Shown one piece after another: positions 28,221 through 37,456 of a DNA stretch of 64,000 nucleotides (position 1 is the stretch's first letter; each line of letters begins with the position of its first letter). Under the pieces are notes generated by a model. The model ran no database searches, was not told the origin of the DNA, and was given only the letters and a program-made list of their open reading frames with translations. The translations under genes were made by a program, and so were the position numbers. Source of the DNA: an uncultured Pseudomonadales bacterium (GTDB lineage: Bacteria; Pseudomonadota; Gammaproteobacteria; Pseudomonadales; CANNCY01); the NCBI GenBank assembly GCA_947503335.1, contig CANNCY010000002.1, positions 543,739 through 607,738 of the forward strand, given 5' to 3'.

Positions 28221-28926
28221 CCCTAGCCCTCAACTCGTTCAGGGTTACAAACTGATAACCCATTGCCTTTAATCTTGGCACAAAGATATCAATTGCGTCG
28301 CGAGATTGTTGGTTACTAGTATTCAGTGGGTGCAGTAATATTATGGCCCCAGGCTTAGCCTGATCGATTATTTTTTGGGCGAGCTCTTCTGCATTTTTGG
28401 TACCCGACCATTCTACATCGATTGACCAGGTGGCTGTTACATAGCCATTTTTCTCTAAATAGTAAGGTAGCGTAAATAGCTTGCGACCATAGGGCGGCCT
28501 AAACAAAATCTCGCCCTCGTACCCCGACTGCTCGATCAGCTGCGTAGTGTAACCCACCTCGTGTTCAAGCGTGCTAGGCAACATAAAGTACATTCTGCTA
28601 TGGCTATACGAATGATTGCCGATCTGATGCCCCTGCTTAACCATCTTCTTAACGATGGGCATATTGCGCTCCATTCCACGGCCATTTAGAAAGTAAGTAA
28701 CAGAAATACCATAACGCTTAAACTGTTCGAGCGACGCTAGGGCGTACTCTTCTTTCCATGGCCCATCATCTAATGTTAAGGCAATCAGTTTCTCATCACC
28801 TACGTCTACTTCGGCGAATATCTCGCCAAAGAATTGTTCGTTTAGATTGCGTGACTGTTGCTCTAGTTGAGAACCTACCCAGTAGATGAATCCGCCCAGT
28901 AGCAGAATTAAAATTAGTCGCTTCAT
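28207..28926 (-). CDS. membrane-anchored polysaccharide deacetylase (NodB domain)
   Basis: This enzyme removes N- or O-acetyl groups from a polysaccharide, probably in the periplasm. It has 239 aa. Residues 1-18 form an N-terminal anchor or uncleaved signal. TLDDGP (51-56), HSYSHS with His105 and His109, and RPPYGR (about 147-152) are the three metal and catalytic motifs of carbohydrate esterase family 4. The substrate (peptidoglycan, chitin-like or exopolysaccharide) is not known. It starts just downstream of the thioredoxin-like gene and overlaps the flavoprotein gene. Confidence 0.9.
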   Translation of the reverse strand: MKRLILILLLGGFIYWVGSQLEQQSRNLNEQFFGEIFAEVDVGDEKLIALTLDDGPWKEEYALASLEQFKRYGISVTYFLNGRGMERNMPIVKKMVKQGHQIGNHSYSHSRMYFMLPSTLEHEVGYTTQLIEQSGYEGEILFRPPYGRKLFTLPYYLEKNGYVTATWSIDVEWSGTKNAEELAQKIIDQAKPGAIILLHPLNTSNQQSRDAIDIFVPRLKAMGYQFVTLNELRARGEQI

Positions 28927-28928
28927 AA

Positions 28929-29423
28929 TTACTTAAAGGCCGCCATCTTTGCTCGTAAAGATATTTCGGTGGTCATACCGACACTCATAAACTGAATCTC
29001 ACCTGTTCGATCGATAATCAAAAATGTTGGCGTTACGCTTAACCCCAATGCCTTTGTAAGCGCGCCATCATGATCGTTATAAAAGCTAAAGGTATGACCA
29101 CTTTCAGCTTGAAACGCTGTGACGTCACTAGGGCTACCCGAAGTAAGCGCAATACTTGCCACGGGATACTCGTCGAACATGTTATTAACCGCCCCCGAGG
29201 TAACCTTGCAGAAGGGGCACCAGGTGGCCCAAAGATAGACTAGCAATGGCTCACCCTGATCGAACTGATTTTTTTGTTCGGCCGGTAATTGCTGCACAAG
29301 CGTGGCTAACACCTGCGCCGATACCTGCTTATCGTCAAGCTTTGAAAACCGCCAGCTGTCTGCGATAAAACCAATCACAACGGCCAGCACCAAGAACAAT
29401 GCGAACTGCTTTATATACTTCAA
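28929..29423 (-). CDS. thioredoxin-like protein disulfide oxidoreductase (TlpA/ScsD type)
   Basis: This is a 164-aa membrane-tethered thioredoxin. One helix (7-22) anchors it and the rest faces the periplasm. The redox site is WCPFC with Cys69 and Cys72. The cis-proline is in VTPTFLII. It resembles DsbE/TlpA/ScsD proteins that reduce or oxidise specific periplasmic partners. No partner or DsbD-like reductant is encoded in the window. It is the first gene of a minus-strand operon of five. Confidence 0.86.
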   Translation of the reverse strand: MKYIKQFALFLVLAVVIGFIADSWRFSKLDDKQVSAQVLATLVQQLPAEQKNQFDQGEPLLVYLWATWCPFCKVTSGAVNNMFDEYPVASIALTSGSPSDVTAFQAESGHTFSFYNDHDGALTKALGLSVTPTFLIIDRTGEIQFMSVGMTTEISLRAKMAAFK

Positions 29424-29490
29424 AACTCGCCCTTAAGAATTATTAACGCTGTCATTTTACCTTAGGTCTACCACACTTAATCAAGCTGTA

Positions 29491-32400
29491 ATGGATGTAG
29501 CGAGTTGTATCATGGATGTATGTGTACGCACGCAGCAGCTGGGTATTCGCCTACTTGCTGTATTGTCAGTTGTTGTATTAACCGCTTGCGGTGGTGATAG
29601 CGGAGGCGGTACTGCCTCTACCCAATCTACCGGCGGCACACCCACTGCCACCACCACTGACCCTCAAACCACCACGCCACCCGCCGGCGCAGGTACCATA
29701 CAAATCAGTTCAGATGTCGGTACTGCCATAGAACTTGGCGAATCTCTGGTACTTTCAGTCACTTATATCAATTCGACTGGCGGCAAAACAGATGTATCAA
29801 ACCGAGCAACCTATTCGATCGCCGATGGTACAGTGGTAAGCAACGCTGGTGGCAATCTATTTACCGGCGCTGGGGGCGGTACCACTACTATTTCAGTGAC
29901 CTACAACTCGATCGTTGAAACCATCGATATCGACGTAGCGCCTAGTCAAATAACCGATGTATCTATTGAGCTGGGAACAGTTAACCAATTCGCTCAAACC
30001 CAACGTGCATCTGTATCAGCAACAGGGTTTTATAGCAGTGGCGCACACGCCGACCTAACCAACCAAGTTAGCTGGAGCTCATCTGATACCAGCTTACTGA
30101 ACTTTACGGGCAATGGCGGCGAGTTTGAAGTACTGGGTAACGGCAGCGTTGAGATCACAGCAACATTGCCAGACGCGCTACGGCCAACCAGCCAAATCGT
30201 ATTCGCCACTTCTAACAACGGTACAGCCCCTGTTGTAAGTAACGGCGTACCCGGTGACTATACATTAGGCTTAGTGCTTAAGAATGCCGACCTAACACTG
30301 CTGCGATTGCATTCTGATAAGGGCCCTGTAATGCCGGTAGGCGCTACTGCCAGCTTCGTTGCAAGTGCCATTCATAATGATGGGGCGCACTTTGATTTTT
30401 CTAAAACGGTTACTTGGGAATCTAGCGATTCTAGTGTTGCGTCGATTAGCAGCAGCGGCTTAGTCACTGCCAAGGCAGCGGGCTTCGCAAATATTAAAGC
30501 CTCTCACAACGGTTTAATAGACACCTATCGATTGCGAGTGTCTGACGCATCTATCACTTCAGATTCACTAACACTGCATGCCGAAACAGGTGCCACGCTA
30601 CACGTAGGCGCTCTAGGTAACGTGACCGCCTACGTAACACTAAGCGATGGGACCAAATATGACATTACTAACGACGCTAGCTGGAGCTCAGACGACCCTA
30701 GCATCGTAAAGGTGTCTAGCGCGAGCGACTTAACAGCAGGCAGTATCACTGGTGTTGCCGCCGGCACCGCAAAGGTATCTGCGGTATTCAATGGCGTTAG
30801 TGCTAGCACTGACATCACCGTAAAAGCCGACAAGCCTGTTAGCATCGCACTAACCACGCCCTCGACGGGCGTTCAAACTGGTTCAAAATTTGGCCTCACC
30901 GCGACAGCGACTTACGCCAACGGGCAAAAGGCAAACGTAACGCCGTCGACTACATTCTCATCTAGTACACCGGGTGTTGTAAGTATCAGTCACCAACCTG
31001 GGTCTACTGGTACCACCCATGCACTAGCGTCAGGCTCTACCAATGTAACCGCTAATCATCAAGGATTGACTAGTACATCACCGGTTACAGTGGTAAATGC
31101 GGCCGTCACTAGTATTAGTGTCTCGCCGACAACCCTTAGCCTGAAGAAACATACTAGCTCGCAAATTACTGCAACTGCCACGTTCTCAGATGCCACAACC
31201 AAAGACATTACTCAGTCAGGATCATGGTACTCAGATGATACTCAGATTGCCTCGGTGAACCATGGCCACGTTCATACCATCGATACTGGCACTACCTCAA
31301 TTAAAGTATCCTTTAAGGGGCAATCAGCCGTTACGACCTTAACGGTTAACAACGCAAAGATTAGTAGTTTAGTAATTGCAGCCGCTTCAACTAGCTTGAA
31401 AACTGGTGACTCGATCAAGCTAACAGCAACAGGTACATACGACGATGGTAACACTGCTAACAAAACATCAGCAGTCACGTGGGTTTCTAGCGATAAATCG
31501 GTAGCGACTATTTCTAGCGATGGCAAGCTAGTTGCCCACGCCACAGGTAATACATCTGTGATCGCTAAGTATAATGGTGTAACTAGCTCGGCCATTACCA
31601 TTAGGGTCAGCGACCCTTCGCCTGTTTCAACAGGTAGTGGTTCAAGTAATAGCTCGGGCAGCACTGGCTCAGGCTCTAGTGGTAGCGGCTCAACGGGAGG
31701 GTCAAGTTCAACAGGTTCAGGCAGTATTAGCGCGACTAGTCTGCCAACCAAGCAGAGTTATCAACTTGTTCAAGCGTCATCACCGTCAGTGGTGAAAGGA
31801 CAAGATGGCGAGAACCTCGCTACTGTTAATACCTGTAACGGCCCCCAAAACGCAAATAGTAAAGTCGGAAGCATCGCCCTTCTTGCACGTATATATCAAG
31901 GAAACTGTTACACCAACGGTGACTATAACGCGTCAAATTGGACCGTTACTCAAGGGAATTTATCTAACGGAACTCTTAGTTATGATGCCTACAGAATAAG
32001 CCCTCCTGCCAATGACGCTAAGCAATTTTTGGCCAGTGAGCATTACATCAACTTTAAGCCAACGGCCGTAGGAAACTACGACATTTATGTTTATGACGGT
32101 CATTTCACAAAAGTAGATTCAGTTAACGCCAATTCAACTAGCTGGACCAAGACCGATATCAGCGTATCTAAACTTACCAAAGATACTACCTATGTCATCT
32201 TACCATCAGGTACCAATCCTTCTGTACTTCACACCATTTCGAACGATCTTCAAGGTGCTGAAATTGCTGACCTAGCTGGCGCTAAAGTCTATCATTATGA
32301 ACTTACAATTAGTGGCTCTCGCACACCCAAAGATCTATCCGACTTCACGGCCGGCCCGGAATCAGCATCTAACCGTTATGGTCAAAACCGTTACTTCTTT

Positions 32401-33783
32401 CCGGTTAAATTGAACGCAAACAAACTAGGTATCGTTTGGCAAGATCGAAACGACTATAAGATTTATCTAACTAAATTTAATCGCAGGGGAACTAGCACGA
32501 CTATTGATCTACCGGTGGGCTCTGGTACCCAATATATGCTAGGAGCAGCGGGCTCTGACGGTTCTGGATCTATCTATTACATACTTTTTGAAGCAGGCAA
32601 TAAAGATCCTAACTACAACAAAACTAGTGATCCATCTAAAGTGTTATCGGTGTTGACCTACAAGGTTGACGAAAGCGGTGCCAAACTCGCTAAAAAAGAA
32701 ATCAACGACAGCAGCAACCGTTTGAATGCAACGACCTTTGGTAACATAGCATCGGGCGCCGACAAGAATGATGGTGTTTACGGCAATACCGTGTCGCTGC
32801 AAGTGGCGGGCAATGAAGTGGGTATTATCTATTCACGCTTGCATAAGCAAACGAGCGATGGGTTAAATCATCAGGGCGCTGATGCAATTGTGCTTGATGC
32901 CAATACGTTGGCACTTAAAAAGGCGCACGGTCAAACATCGGGGCACAGTTTCTCGAATGTGCTAACCACCACCAGCAACAATCAATTCTTGGGTATTGAT
33001 TTGGGTGACAACTATCCTCGCGGTGTTCACCTACACAAGTTTGATGCGTCGGGTATAGATCAGCGCGTAGTGTTCACGTTTAAGACTCGCCATGGATATG
33101 TAGCTAGTCATGACGGGCGCGGGCCTTTTGACCCTTACATCATTGATGCCTCAGGCAAACAAACCTATAAGTGGAGCAACGATAACAGCACCTATACCGA
33201 ACTAGGTGGTGTTGCCGAAGCGAGCGACGGCTGGTTAGTTGTGTTCGCCTCTGAAGCCGACTCGAATGGCAAGGTACTCAACAACCATGAAACGGGTGAT
33301 GGATTGAACCTAATTGACCCTCGTAATGTTGCCTTTGTTAAGGTGACACCAAACTTCGCGCAAGCCTCTGGCTCAGGAAACGTTATGAGCGATGATCTAG
33401 TGGCCACTCAAGGCGGTTCGACAGCAGAGACCGGCGAGTTCTACAGCTTTGACGGGCTGCAACAAGATCAACGGGTTGTTGGTATCAAATGGCTCACTAG
33501 CTATACAGACAAGAGCAAACAAAATGCCTCGCGTATTCGATTCTTGTCTCGCGACGACGGTAACTACACCGTGATGTGGGAACAGTGGACACCCACAAAC
33601 TATGTTTCTACGCACATGCTAGTGATTGATGCCAATGGCAACACGGTTCATAGCGAAGAAACACTTGATGGTGTTCGACTTAATCGTCGTGACGATCTGT
33701 TTAGAATTGGTAATCGAACTTACACGATTATTGGTAACAAGATTTCGGGCAAGTTAGATATTACTGAGATCGAAGAAAAGTAA
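29491..33783 (+). CDS. large Big_2-repeat lipoprotein with C-terminal sensor/propeller-like region
   Basis: This is a 1430-aa surface lipoprotein. LLAVLSVVVLTAC is a lipobox with the lipidated Cys at about 33; an ATG at 29512 would give a better signal length, so the start is uncertain. From about 66 to 705 there are seven bacterial Ig-like repeats (Big_2/BID_2), each with the pattern WSSD-S-V followed by G-V-A-G. Residues 707-750 are a Gly/Ser linker. Residues 755-1430 form a beta-rich region with no family I recognise; pieces such as LGIVWQDRNDYKIYL and VVGIKWLTSY hint at a propeller. Adhesion or matrix binding is inferred. Transcribed alone, followed by a strong terminator. Confidence 0.8.
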   Translation: MDVASCIMDVCVRTQQLGIRLLAVLSVVVLTACGGDSGGGTASTQSTGGTPTATTTDPQTTTPPAGAGTIQISSDVGTAIELGESLVLSVTYINSTGGKTDVSNRATYSIADGTVVSNAGGNLFTGAGGGTTTISVTYNSIVETIDIDVAPSQITDVSIELGTVNQFAQTQRASVSATGFYSSGAHADLTNQVSWSSSDTSLLNFTGNGGEFEVLGNGSVEITATLPDALRPTSQIVFATSNNGTAPVVSNGVPGDYTLGLVLKNADLTLLRLHSDKGPVMPVGATASFVASAIHNDGAHFDFSKTVTWESSDSSVASISSSGLVTAKAAGFANIKASHNGLIDTYRLRVSDASITSDSLTLHAETGATLHVGALGNVTAYVTLSDGTKYDITNDASWSSDDPSIVKVSSASDLTAGSITGVAAGTAKVSAVFNGVSASTDITVKADKPVSIALTTPSTGVQTGSKFGLTATATYANGQKANVTPSTTFSSSTPGVVSISHQPGSTGTTHALASGSTNVTANHQGLTSTSPVTVVNAAVTSISVSPTTLSLKKHTSSQITATATFSDATTKDITQSGSWYSDDTQIASVNHGHVHTIDTGTTSIKVSFKGQSAVTTLTVNNAKISSLVIAAASTSLKTGDSIKLTATGTYDDGNTANKTSAVTWVSSDKSVATISSDGKLVAHATGNTSVIAKYNGVTSSAITIRVSDPSPVSTGSGSSNSSGSTGSGSSGSGSTGGSSSTGSGSISATSLPTKQSYQLVQASSPSVVKGQDGENLATVNTCNGPQNANSKVGSIALLARIYQGNCYTNGDYNASNWTVTQGNLSNGTLSYDAYRISPPANDAKQFLASEHYINFKPTAVGNYDIYVYDGHFTKVDSVNANSTSWTKTDISVSKLTKDTTYVILPSGTNPSVLHTISNDLQGAEIADLAGAKVYHYELTISGSRTPKDLSDFTAGPESASNRYGQNRYFFPVKLNANKLGIVWQDRNDYKIYLTKFNRRGTSTTIDLPVGSGTQYMLGAAGSDGSGSIYYILFEAGNKDPNYNKTSDPSKVLSVLTYKVDESGAKLAKKEINDSSNRLNATTFGNIASGADKNDGVYGNTVSLQVAGNEVGIIYSRLHKQTSDGLNHQGADAIVLDANTLALKKAHGQTSGHSFSNVLTTTSNNQFLGIDLGDNYPRGVHLHKFDASGIDQRVVFTFKTRHGYVASHDGRGPFDPYIIDASGKQTYKWSNDNSTYTELGGVAEASDGWLVVFASEADSNGKVLNNHETGDGLNLIDPRNVAFVKVTPNFAQASGSGNVMSDDLVATQGGSTAETGEFYSFDGLQQDQRVVGIKWLTSYTDKSKQNASRIRFLSRDDGNYTVMWEQWTPTNYVSTHMLVIDANGNTVHSEETLDGVRLNRRDDLFRIGNRTYTIIGNKISGKLDITEIEEK

Positions 33784-33802
33784 GCGAACGCCGAACTAGT
33801 GC

Positions 33803-33831
33803 AAGGGGCTCTGTAACGAGCCCCTTTTTTT
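33803..33831 (+). terminator. intrinsic terminator of the Big_2 lipoprotein gene
   Basis: AAGGGGCTC (33803-33811) pairs with GAGCCCCTT (33818-33826) over a six-base loop and is followed by TTTTT, twenty bases after the stop. It is a clear rho-independent terminator. Confidence 0.9.
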
Positions 33832-33832
33832 A

Positions 33833-34201
33833 TTAGGGCTTGCAATAAAAATTGAATTTATTGCCATCAACATCACGCACGTATGCGCAGTAAAAACCAG
33901 CAGGGCGAATACCTGGGTCACCTTCGTTTGTAAAACCTAGGCTTAGCGCTTTAGCATGCATTGCATCAACGTTCGCTGTGTCTCCACCATAAACCGCAAC
34001 CATGGTGCCATTGCCTGCGGTTGCCTGTTCACCATCGTTTGGATTTACCAGAGCAATAAATGGCTGTTCAAGACCTTTACCCCAGGCTTTGAACCCTGGC
34101 ATATCAACCATACGTTCTAAACCAACCATCGCCATAATTTGATCGTATCTTTGTGAAGACTCTTGCAGTGTGTTAGAGCCCAATGTAACAAAACCAAGCA
34201 T
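33833..34201 (-). CDS. VOC (glyoxalase) superfamily protein
   Basis: This is a 122-aa single-domain member of the vicinal oxygen chelate fold. It has the typical beta-alpha-beta-beta-beta layout with MLGFVTLGSN at the start and YVRDVDGNKFNFYC at the end; the C-terminal DxxGN-type segment carries a metal-ligand position. The activity (lyase, dioxygenase or binding) is not known. It sits 16 bases downstream of the TetR regulator on the same strand and is probably under its control. Confidence 0.85.
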   Translation of the reverse strand: MLGFVTLGSNTLQESSQRYDQIMAMVGLERMVDMPGFKAWGKGLEQPFIALVNPNDGEQATAGNGTMVAVYGGDTANVDAMHAKALSLGFTNEGDPGIRPAGFYCAYVRDVDGNKFNFYCKP

Positions 34202-34217
34202 AATAACCTCGTTGTCT

Positions 34218-34808
34218 TTATCGTTTTGTAAATGGAATTAAATTAATCAATGTTTCGTAAGCGGCTTCGCCATGGTCGAAGGTGCCCGTACCTTTGCTAA
34301 TCACAACCACACCACGGGTGACGGCTAAAATCGTTGTCGCTAGTCCGTATGCATTTGCTTGGTTGTCGATTTCCCCCTCATCAATTGCCTGCTTAACTCG
34401 CCCTTGAATAGCTTCTAGCATTTCATCAAGGCCCGTTTGTACTTCAACGGCGGGTGCGCCATCGGTGCCACCCATTTCTAGTGCAGCCATGGTCGCTGGG
34501 CAGCCAAGGGGCGAGCTGTCGGGGCCGCCTTTACCTAAAAGCATGGTCGTAAATTGCTTCAATGCGGTCTTAAAGTTTGACTGATCTAACAACGCGGTAG
34601 CCTTGCGTGTGTACTCGGTTCTAAACCATGCAAGTGACCGCTCGTACAAGGCCTCTTTGCTCTTGAAGGTGTTGTAAATGCTCGACTTGTTTAGGCCAGT
34701 CGCTTTTTCGAGTGCGCTCATGCTCGCACCTGCGTAACCATGTTTCCAAAACACGCGCATCGCGGCATCGAGCACCTGGTCTTCTGTAAATTGAATTCGC
34801 CCTGACAT
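34218..34808 (-). CDS. TetR/AcrR family transcriptional regulator
   Basis: This is a 196-aa repressor. The ATG at 34808 is preferred because GAGG lies before it and it gives the normal N-terminus. The helix-turn-helix is at about 9-50 (VLDAAMRVFWKHGYAGASMS, LEKATGLNKSSIYNTFKSKE). The C-terminal ligand domain resembles the AcrR/YcdC-like group that ends with a TetR_C dimer interface (LGCPATMAALEMG). It is divergent from an SRPBCC protein and probably binds AACCGATCGGTT at 34850-34861 to control itself, the VOC protein and the SRPBCC gene. Confidence 0.9.
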   Translation of the reverse strand: MSGRIQFTEDQVLDAAMRVFWKHGYAGASMSALEKATGLNKSSIYNTFKSKEALYERSLAWFRTEYTRKATALLDQSNFKTALKQFTTMLLGKGGPDSSPLGCPATMAALEMGGTDGAPAVEVQTGLDEMLEAIQGRVKQAIDEGEIDNQANAYGLATTILAVTRGVVVISKGTGTFDHGEAAYETLINLIPFTKR

Positions 34809-34849
34809 AGTGGCCTCATAAAAGTTGATAAAGAGATGTTGACATATTA

Positions 34850-34861
34850 AACCGATCGGTT
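34850..34861. promoter_or_regulatory. palindromic operator for the TetR regulator
   Basis: AACCGATCGGTT is a perfect 12-bp palindrome 42 bases before the TetR ATG and 58 before the SRPBCC ATG. A partial copy, TTGAACCGAATGG, lies at 34872-34884. The ACCGATCGGT core resembles TetR-family sites of the NemR kind. A divergently arranged TetR gene next to such a palindrome is the normal self-regulated layout. Confidence 0.75.
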
Positions 34862-34918
34862 CAAGATTATTTTGAACCGAATGGTACAAAATGAATTTAT
34901 AAAGACATGGAGCTTGTT

Positions 34919-35404
34919 ATGCACATCTTAAAATCAGTACAAATTGATCTACCAGCCGATGACGTTTGGACAATCATTGGCCCCGAATTTGACGAGGCCT
35001 ATAAGTGGATGGGGCCTGTGAAACACTCTTACTCAATCACTGAAGACGGCGCTCACGACGATGCGCCGATGTCTGGGCGAGTTTGCGAGTTAAGCAACAA
35101 AAAAGGCGGCCTACAGGCTCACGAATTGATTACCTATTACAGCGATCAGGCGCGAACGCTAACCATGATTGTGACTCCGCAAAACAACAGTCTAATTCCA
35201 GTAAAATACAACGAGGTAAGCATTCAAGTAATGCCAGTTAGCGATGAACGTTGTGAAGTAATTTGGGCAAGTACACCAAAGCTAAAACCCATGGGCAAAG
35301 TGCTTGCGCCTTTACTTTTCATGGGCTTTAACAAGGCATTTGGCGATCTATTGCGACAGCTAAAGATCTACGCCGAAAGCGGTAAAACAGTGCTCGCTGT
35401 TTAA
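34919..35404 (+). CDS. SRPBCC (polyketide cyclase/START-like) family protein
   Basis: This is a 161-aa soluble protein. The ATG at 34919 has GGAG six bases upstream; an earlier ATG at 34907 lacks one. The sequence begins with LKSVQIDLPADDVWTIIGPE and has the alternating strand pattern of the SRPBCC ligand-binding fold. The C-terminal helix is LAPLLFMGFNKAFGDLLRQL. Such proteins bind or modify lipids and polyketides; the ligand here is unknown. Being divergent from TetR across a palindrome, it is probably induced by the regulator's ligand. Confidence 0.82.
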   Translation: MHILKSVQIDLPADDVWTIIGPEFDEAYKWMGPVKHSYSITEDGAHDDAPMSGRVCELSNKKGGLQAHELITYYSDQARTLTMIVTPQNNSLIPVKYNEVSIQVMPVSDERCEVIWASTPKLKPMGKVLAPLLFMGFNKAFGDLLRQLKIYAESGKTVLAV

Positions 35405-35413
35405 CGCCACAGA

Positions 35414-36202
35414 TTAAGGAAGCAGAGCCTCAATACAGGCTTTAAGCACCGGTCGCACCTTTTCAGCACGCTGCATATCTAATTCGTATGCATCATCAGA
35501 CAAATAGGTGCGCTGCGACAGCTCTAATTGTATCGAATGAATATCATCGTCAATGCTGCCGTAATGACGGGTAATGTAGCCGCCTTTAAAGCGACCGTTC
35601 ACTACTTGGTTAAAGGGCGAGTCATTAACCGCACCCTTTAATTTTTCAAGGTATTGATCAGGTAGGGTTACGCCTGCATTAGTACCCCAGTTAAAGTGTG
35701 GTAACTCGCCCTCAAATAACATCGGCACTTGCGCAGCAATACTGTGAGCATCAAACAAGATAGCGTAACCATGTTTGGCTTTTAGCTCGCGTAAACGCTG
35801 CTCGACTTTTTCGTGGTATGGCACCCAGATGTTTTGCTTACACCATTCACGATGCCCCTCGGCGGGCTCAGTAGTAAACACTGGGCGATCGTCGAAAGTA
35901 ATATCAGGAAACAGCCCCGTTGTTTTAGTCGCATACAATTTTTCATCATCGAACGGACGATTCAAATCGATCACATAACGGGAGTAGTTTGCCTTGATCA
36001 CCGACACGTTCATGTCGGCCAAAAAGTTATACAACTCTGGAATCATCCAGTCAGTATCGGGCAATTTACGGGCGTAATCTGCTAAACCTTCGTTTACTTC
36101 TGGGGTAAGCTCTAACCCTGAATGGGGCATACTTACCAACAGAGGCAACTCGCCCTCGTTGTAATCAAAGGGTTCTGCGTTAAACGCATCAAAATTAGAC
36201 AT
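35414..36202 (-). CDS. hutG: N-formylglutamate deformylase
   Basis: This enzyme hydrolyses N-formyl-L-glutamate to glutamate and formate, the last step of the HutF-dependent histidine pathway. It has 262 aa. SMPHSGLELTPEV (about 25-37), DTDWMIPELY, ILFDAHSIAAQVP and LELSQRTYL carry the zinc ligands and signature of the FGase family. It overlaps the start of hutI by eight bases. The hutF gene at 42177-43544 makes its substrate, consistent with the five-step pathway. Confidence 0.93.
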   Translation of the reverse strand: MSNFDAFNAEPFDYNEGELPLLVSMPHSGLELTPEVNEGLADYARKLPDTDWMIPELYNFLADMNVSVIKANYSRYVIDLNRPFDDEKLYATKTTGLFPDITFDDRPVFTTEPAEGHREWCKQNIWVPYHEKVEQRLRELKAKHGYAILFDAHSIAAQVPMLFEGELPHFNWGTNAGVTLPDQYLEKLKGAVNDSPFNQVVNGRFKGGYITRHYGSIDDDIHSIQLELSQRTYLSDDAYELDMQRAEKVRPVLKACIEALLP

Positions 36203-37406
36203 GGGTTACTACGCCACCTACAACGCGCATCTTCATTAAATTTCCACCTACCCAGTAAGCAAGCTCACCTGGTTCATTGACTGCCCAATGTACAAAGTCG
36301 GCGCGCTTGCCTACTTCGATTGATCCAAGTTCAGACTCTTGGCCCAATGCTTGAGCGCCGTACAGTGTAGCACCTGCCAGCGCTTCTTGTGGCGTCATAC
36401 CAAAACAGGTGCACGCCATGTTCATCATGAGACGCATCGACAATACCGGCGAGGTACCTGGGTTAATATCGGTAGCAATTGCCATGGGCACACCCGCATC
36501 ACGTAATGCCTGAATTGGCGGCAGTTTTGTCTCTTTTAATACATAGAATGCACCAGGCAGTAGCACAGCCACTGTGCCTGCTTTCGCCATTGCATCCACA
36601 TCATCCTGCGTCAAATATTCAAGATGATCAGCAGAAAGCGCATTAAAACTTGCCGCCAAACTTGCACCACCAAGCGCCGACAATTGTTCTGCGTGTAGCT
36701 TTACCGGCAAATCAAGCTTGGTCGCTTTTTCAAAATACTTTTTAGTTTGCTCAACGCTAAAACCAATGCCTTCACAAAACGCATCCACGGCATCAGCTAA
36801 ACCGCTTTTAGCAACCTTAGGCAGCGTGTCTTCGCACAGATAATCGATGTAGCCATCAGGGTCATCTTTAAACTCAGGCGGCAGCGCATGAGCGGCTAAA
36901 CATGTAGTCAAACCGACGACTGCGTTTTTCTCTATAAGAGTATTCGCAGCCTTCAGCATTTTCATTTCGTGCTCGGTGCTTAAGCCGTAGCCTGATTTGA
37001 TTTCGACACAGGTAACACCCTCGGCCATCAACGCATCTAATCGTGGTTGGGCGAGTTCAACTAATTGCTCTTCAGTGGCTTCGCGGGTGTGGCGAACCGA
37101 ACTTGCAATGCCGCCACCGTTCTTAGCAATCTCTTCGTAGCTAACACCATTAAGACGCTGTTCAAACTCGCCCGCACGGTTACCACCAAAGATTAAATGC
37201 GTATGGCAATCAACCAAACCAGGAGTTATGACACCGCCCTTTAGTGGGATCGTTTGTGCCGCTTTTATATTGCGCGAAGCAGCCAAGGTGCCTACAAATT
37301 TGATGCGCCCTTGTGATACGCCAATCGCGCCATCTTTAATAAGGTTGTACTCGCCGTCTTTCATCGTTGCGACGTCGGCGCCGGTGTATAGTCGTTCTAC
37401 TTTCAC
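36195..37406 (-). CDS. hutI: imidazolonepropionase
   Basis: This enzyme opens the imidazolone ring to N-formimino-L-glutamate. It has 403 aa. GLVDCHTHLIFGG carries the HxH metal site of the amidohydrolase superfamily, followed by LHAEQLSALGG and SADHLEYL for further ligands, and IATDINPGTSP with the metal-binding Asp. It is transcribed together with hutG. A strong terminator lies between it and the MerR gene, so hutI-hutG is a separate unit from hutU-hutH and needs its own promoter upstream of 37406. I see no HutC site there. Confidence 0.95.
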   Translation of the reverse strand: MKVERLYTGADVATMKDGEYNLIKDGAIGVSQGRIKFVGTLAASRNIKAAQTIPLKGGVITPGLVDCHTHLIFGGNRAGEFEQRLNGVSYEEIAKNGGGIASSVRHTREATEEQLVELAQPRLDALMAEGVTCVEIKSGYGLSTEHEMKMLKAANTLIEKNAVVGLTTCLAAHALPPEFKDDPDGYIDYLCEDTLPKVAKSGLADAVDAFCEGIGFSVEQTKKYFEKATKLDLPVKLHAEQLSALGGASLAASFNALSADHLEYLTQDDVDAMAKAGTVAVLLPGAFYVLKETKLPPIQALRDAGVPMAIATDINPGTSPVLSMRLMMNMACTCFGMTPQEALAGATLYGAQALGQESELGSIEVGKRADFVHWAVNEPGELAYWVGGNLMKMRVVGGVVTHV

Positions 37407-37422
37407 TGTTTATTTCCAAAAC

Positions 37423-37449
37423 AAAAATGGGCAACCCAAGGGCTGCCCA
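37423..37449 (-). terminator. intrinsic terminator of the MerR regulator gene
   Basis: On the minus strand TGGGCA and TGCCCA (37444-37449 and 37428-37433) pair, with the inner GCCC/GGGT extending the stem, and a run of five T follows. It lies directly after the stop at 37457, separating the MerR gene from hutI. Confidence 0.85.
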
Positions 37450-37456
37450 ATAGCAT

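Noticed and set aside
31615..31740. Dense short repeats in the Big_2 gene that resemble a tandem repeat or CRISPR array
   Set aside because: They encode an in-frame Gly/Ser linker with varied codons, and show no constant repeat-spacer spacing.
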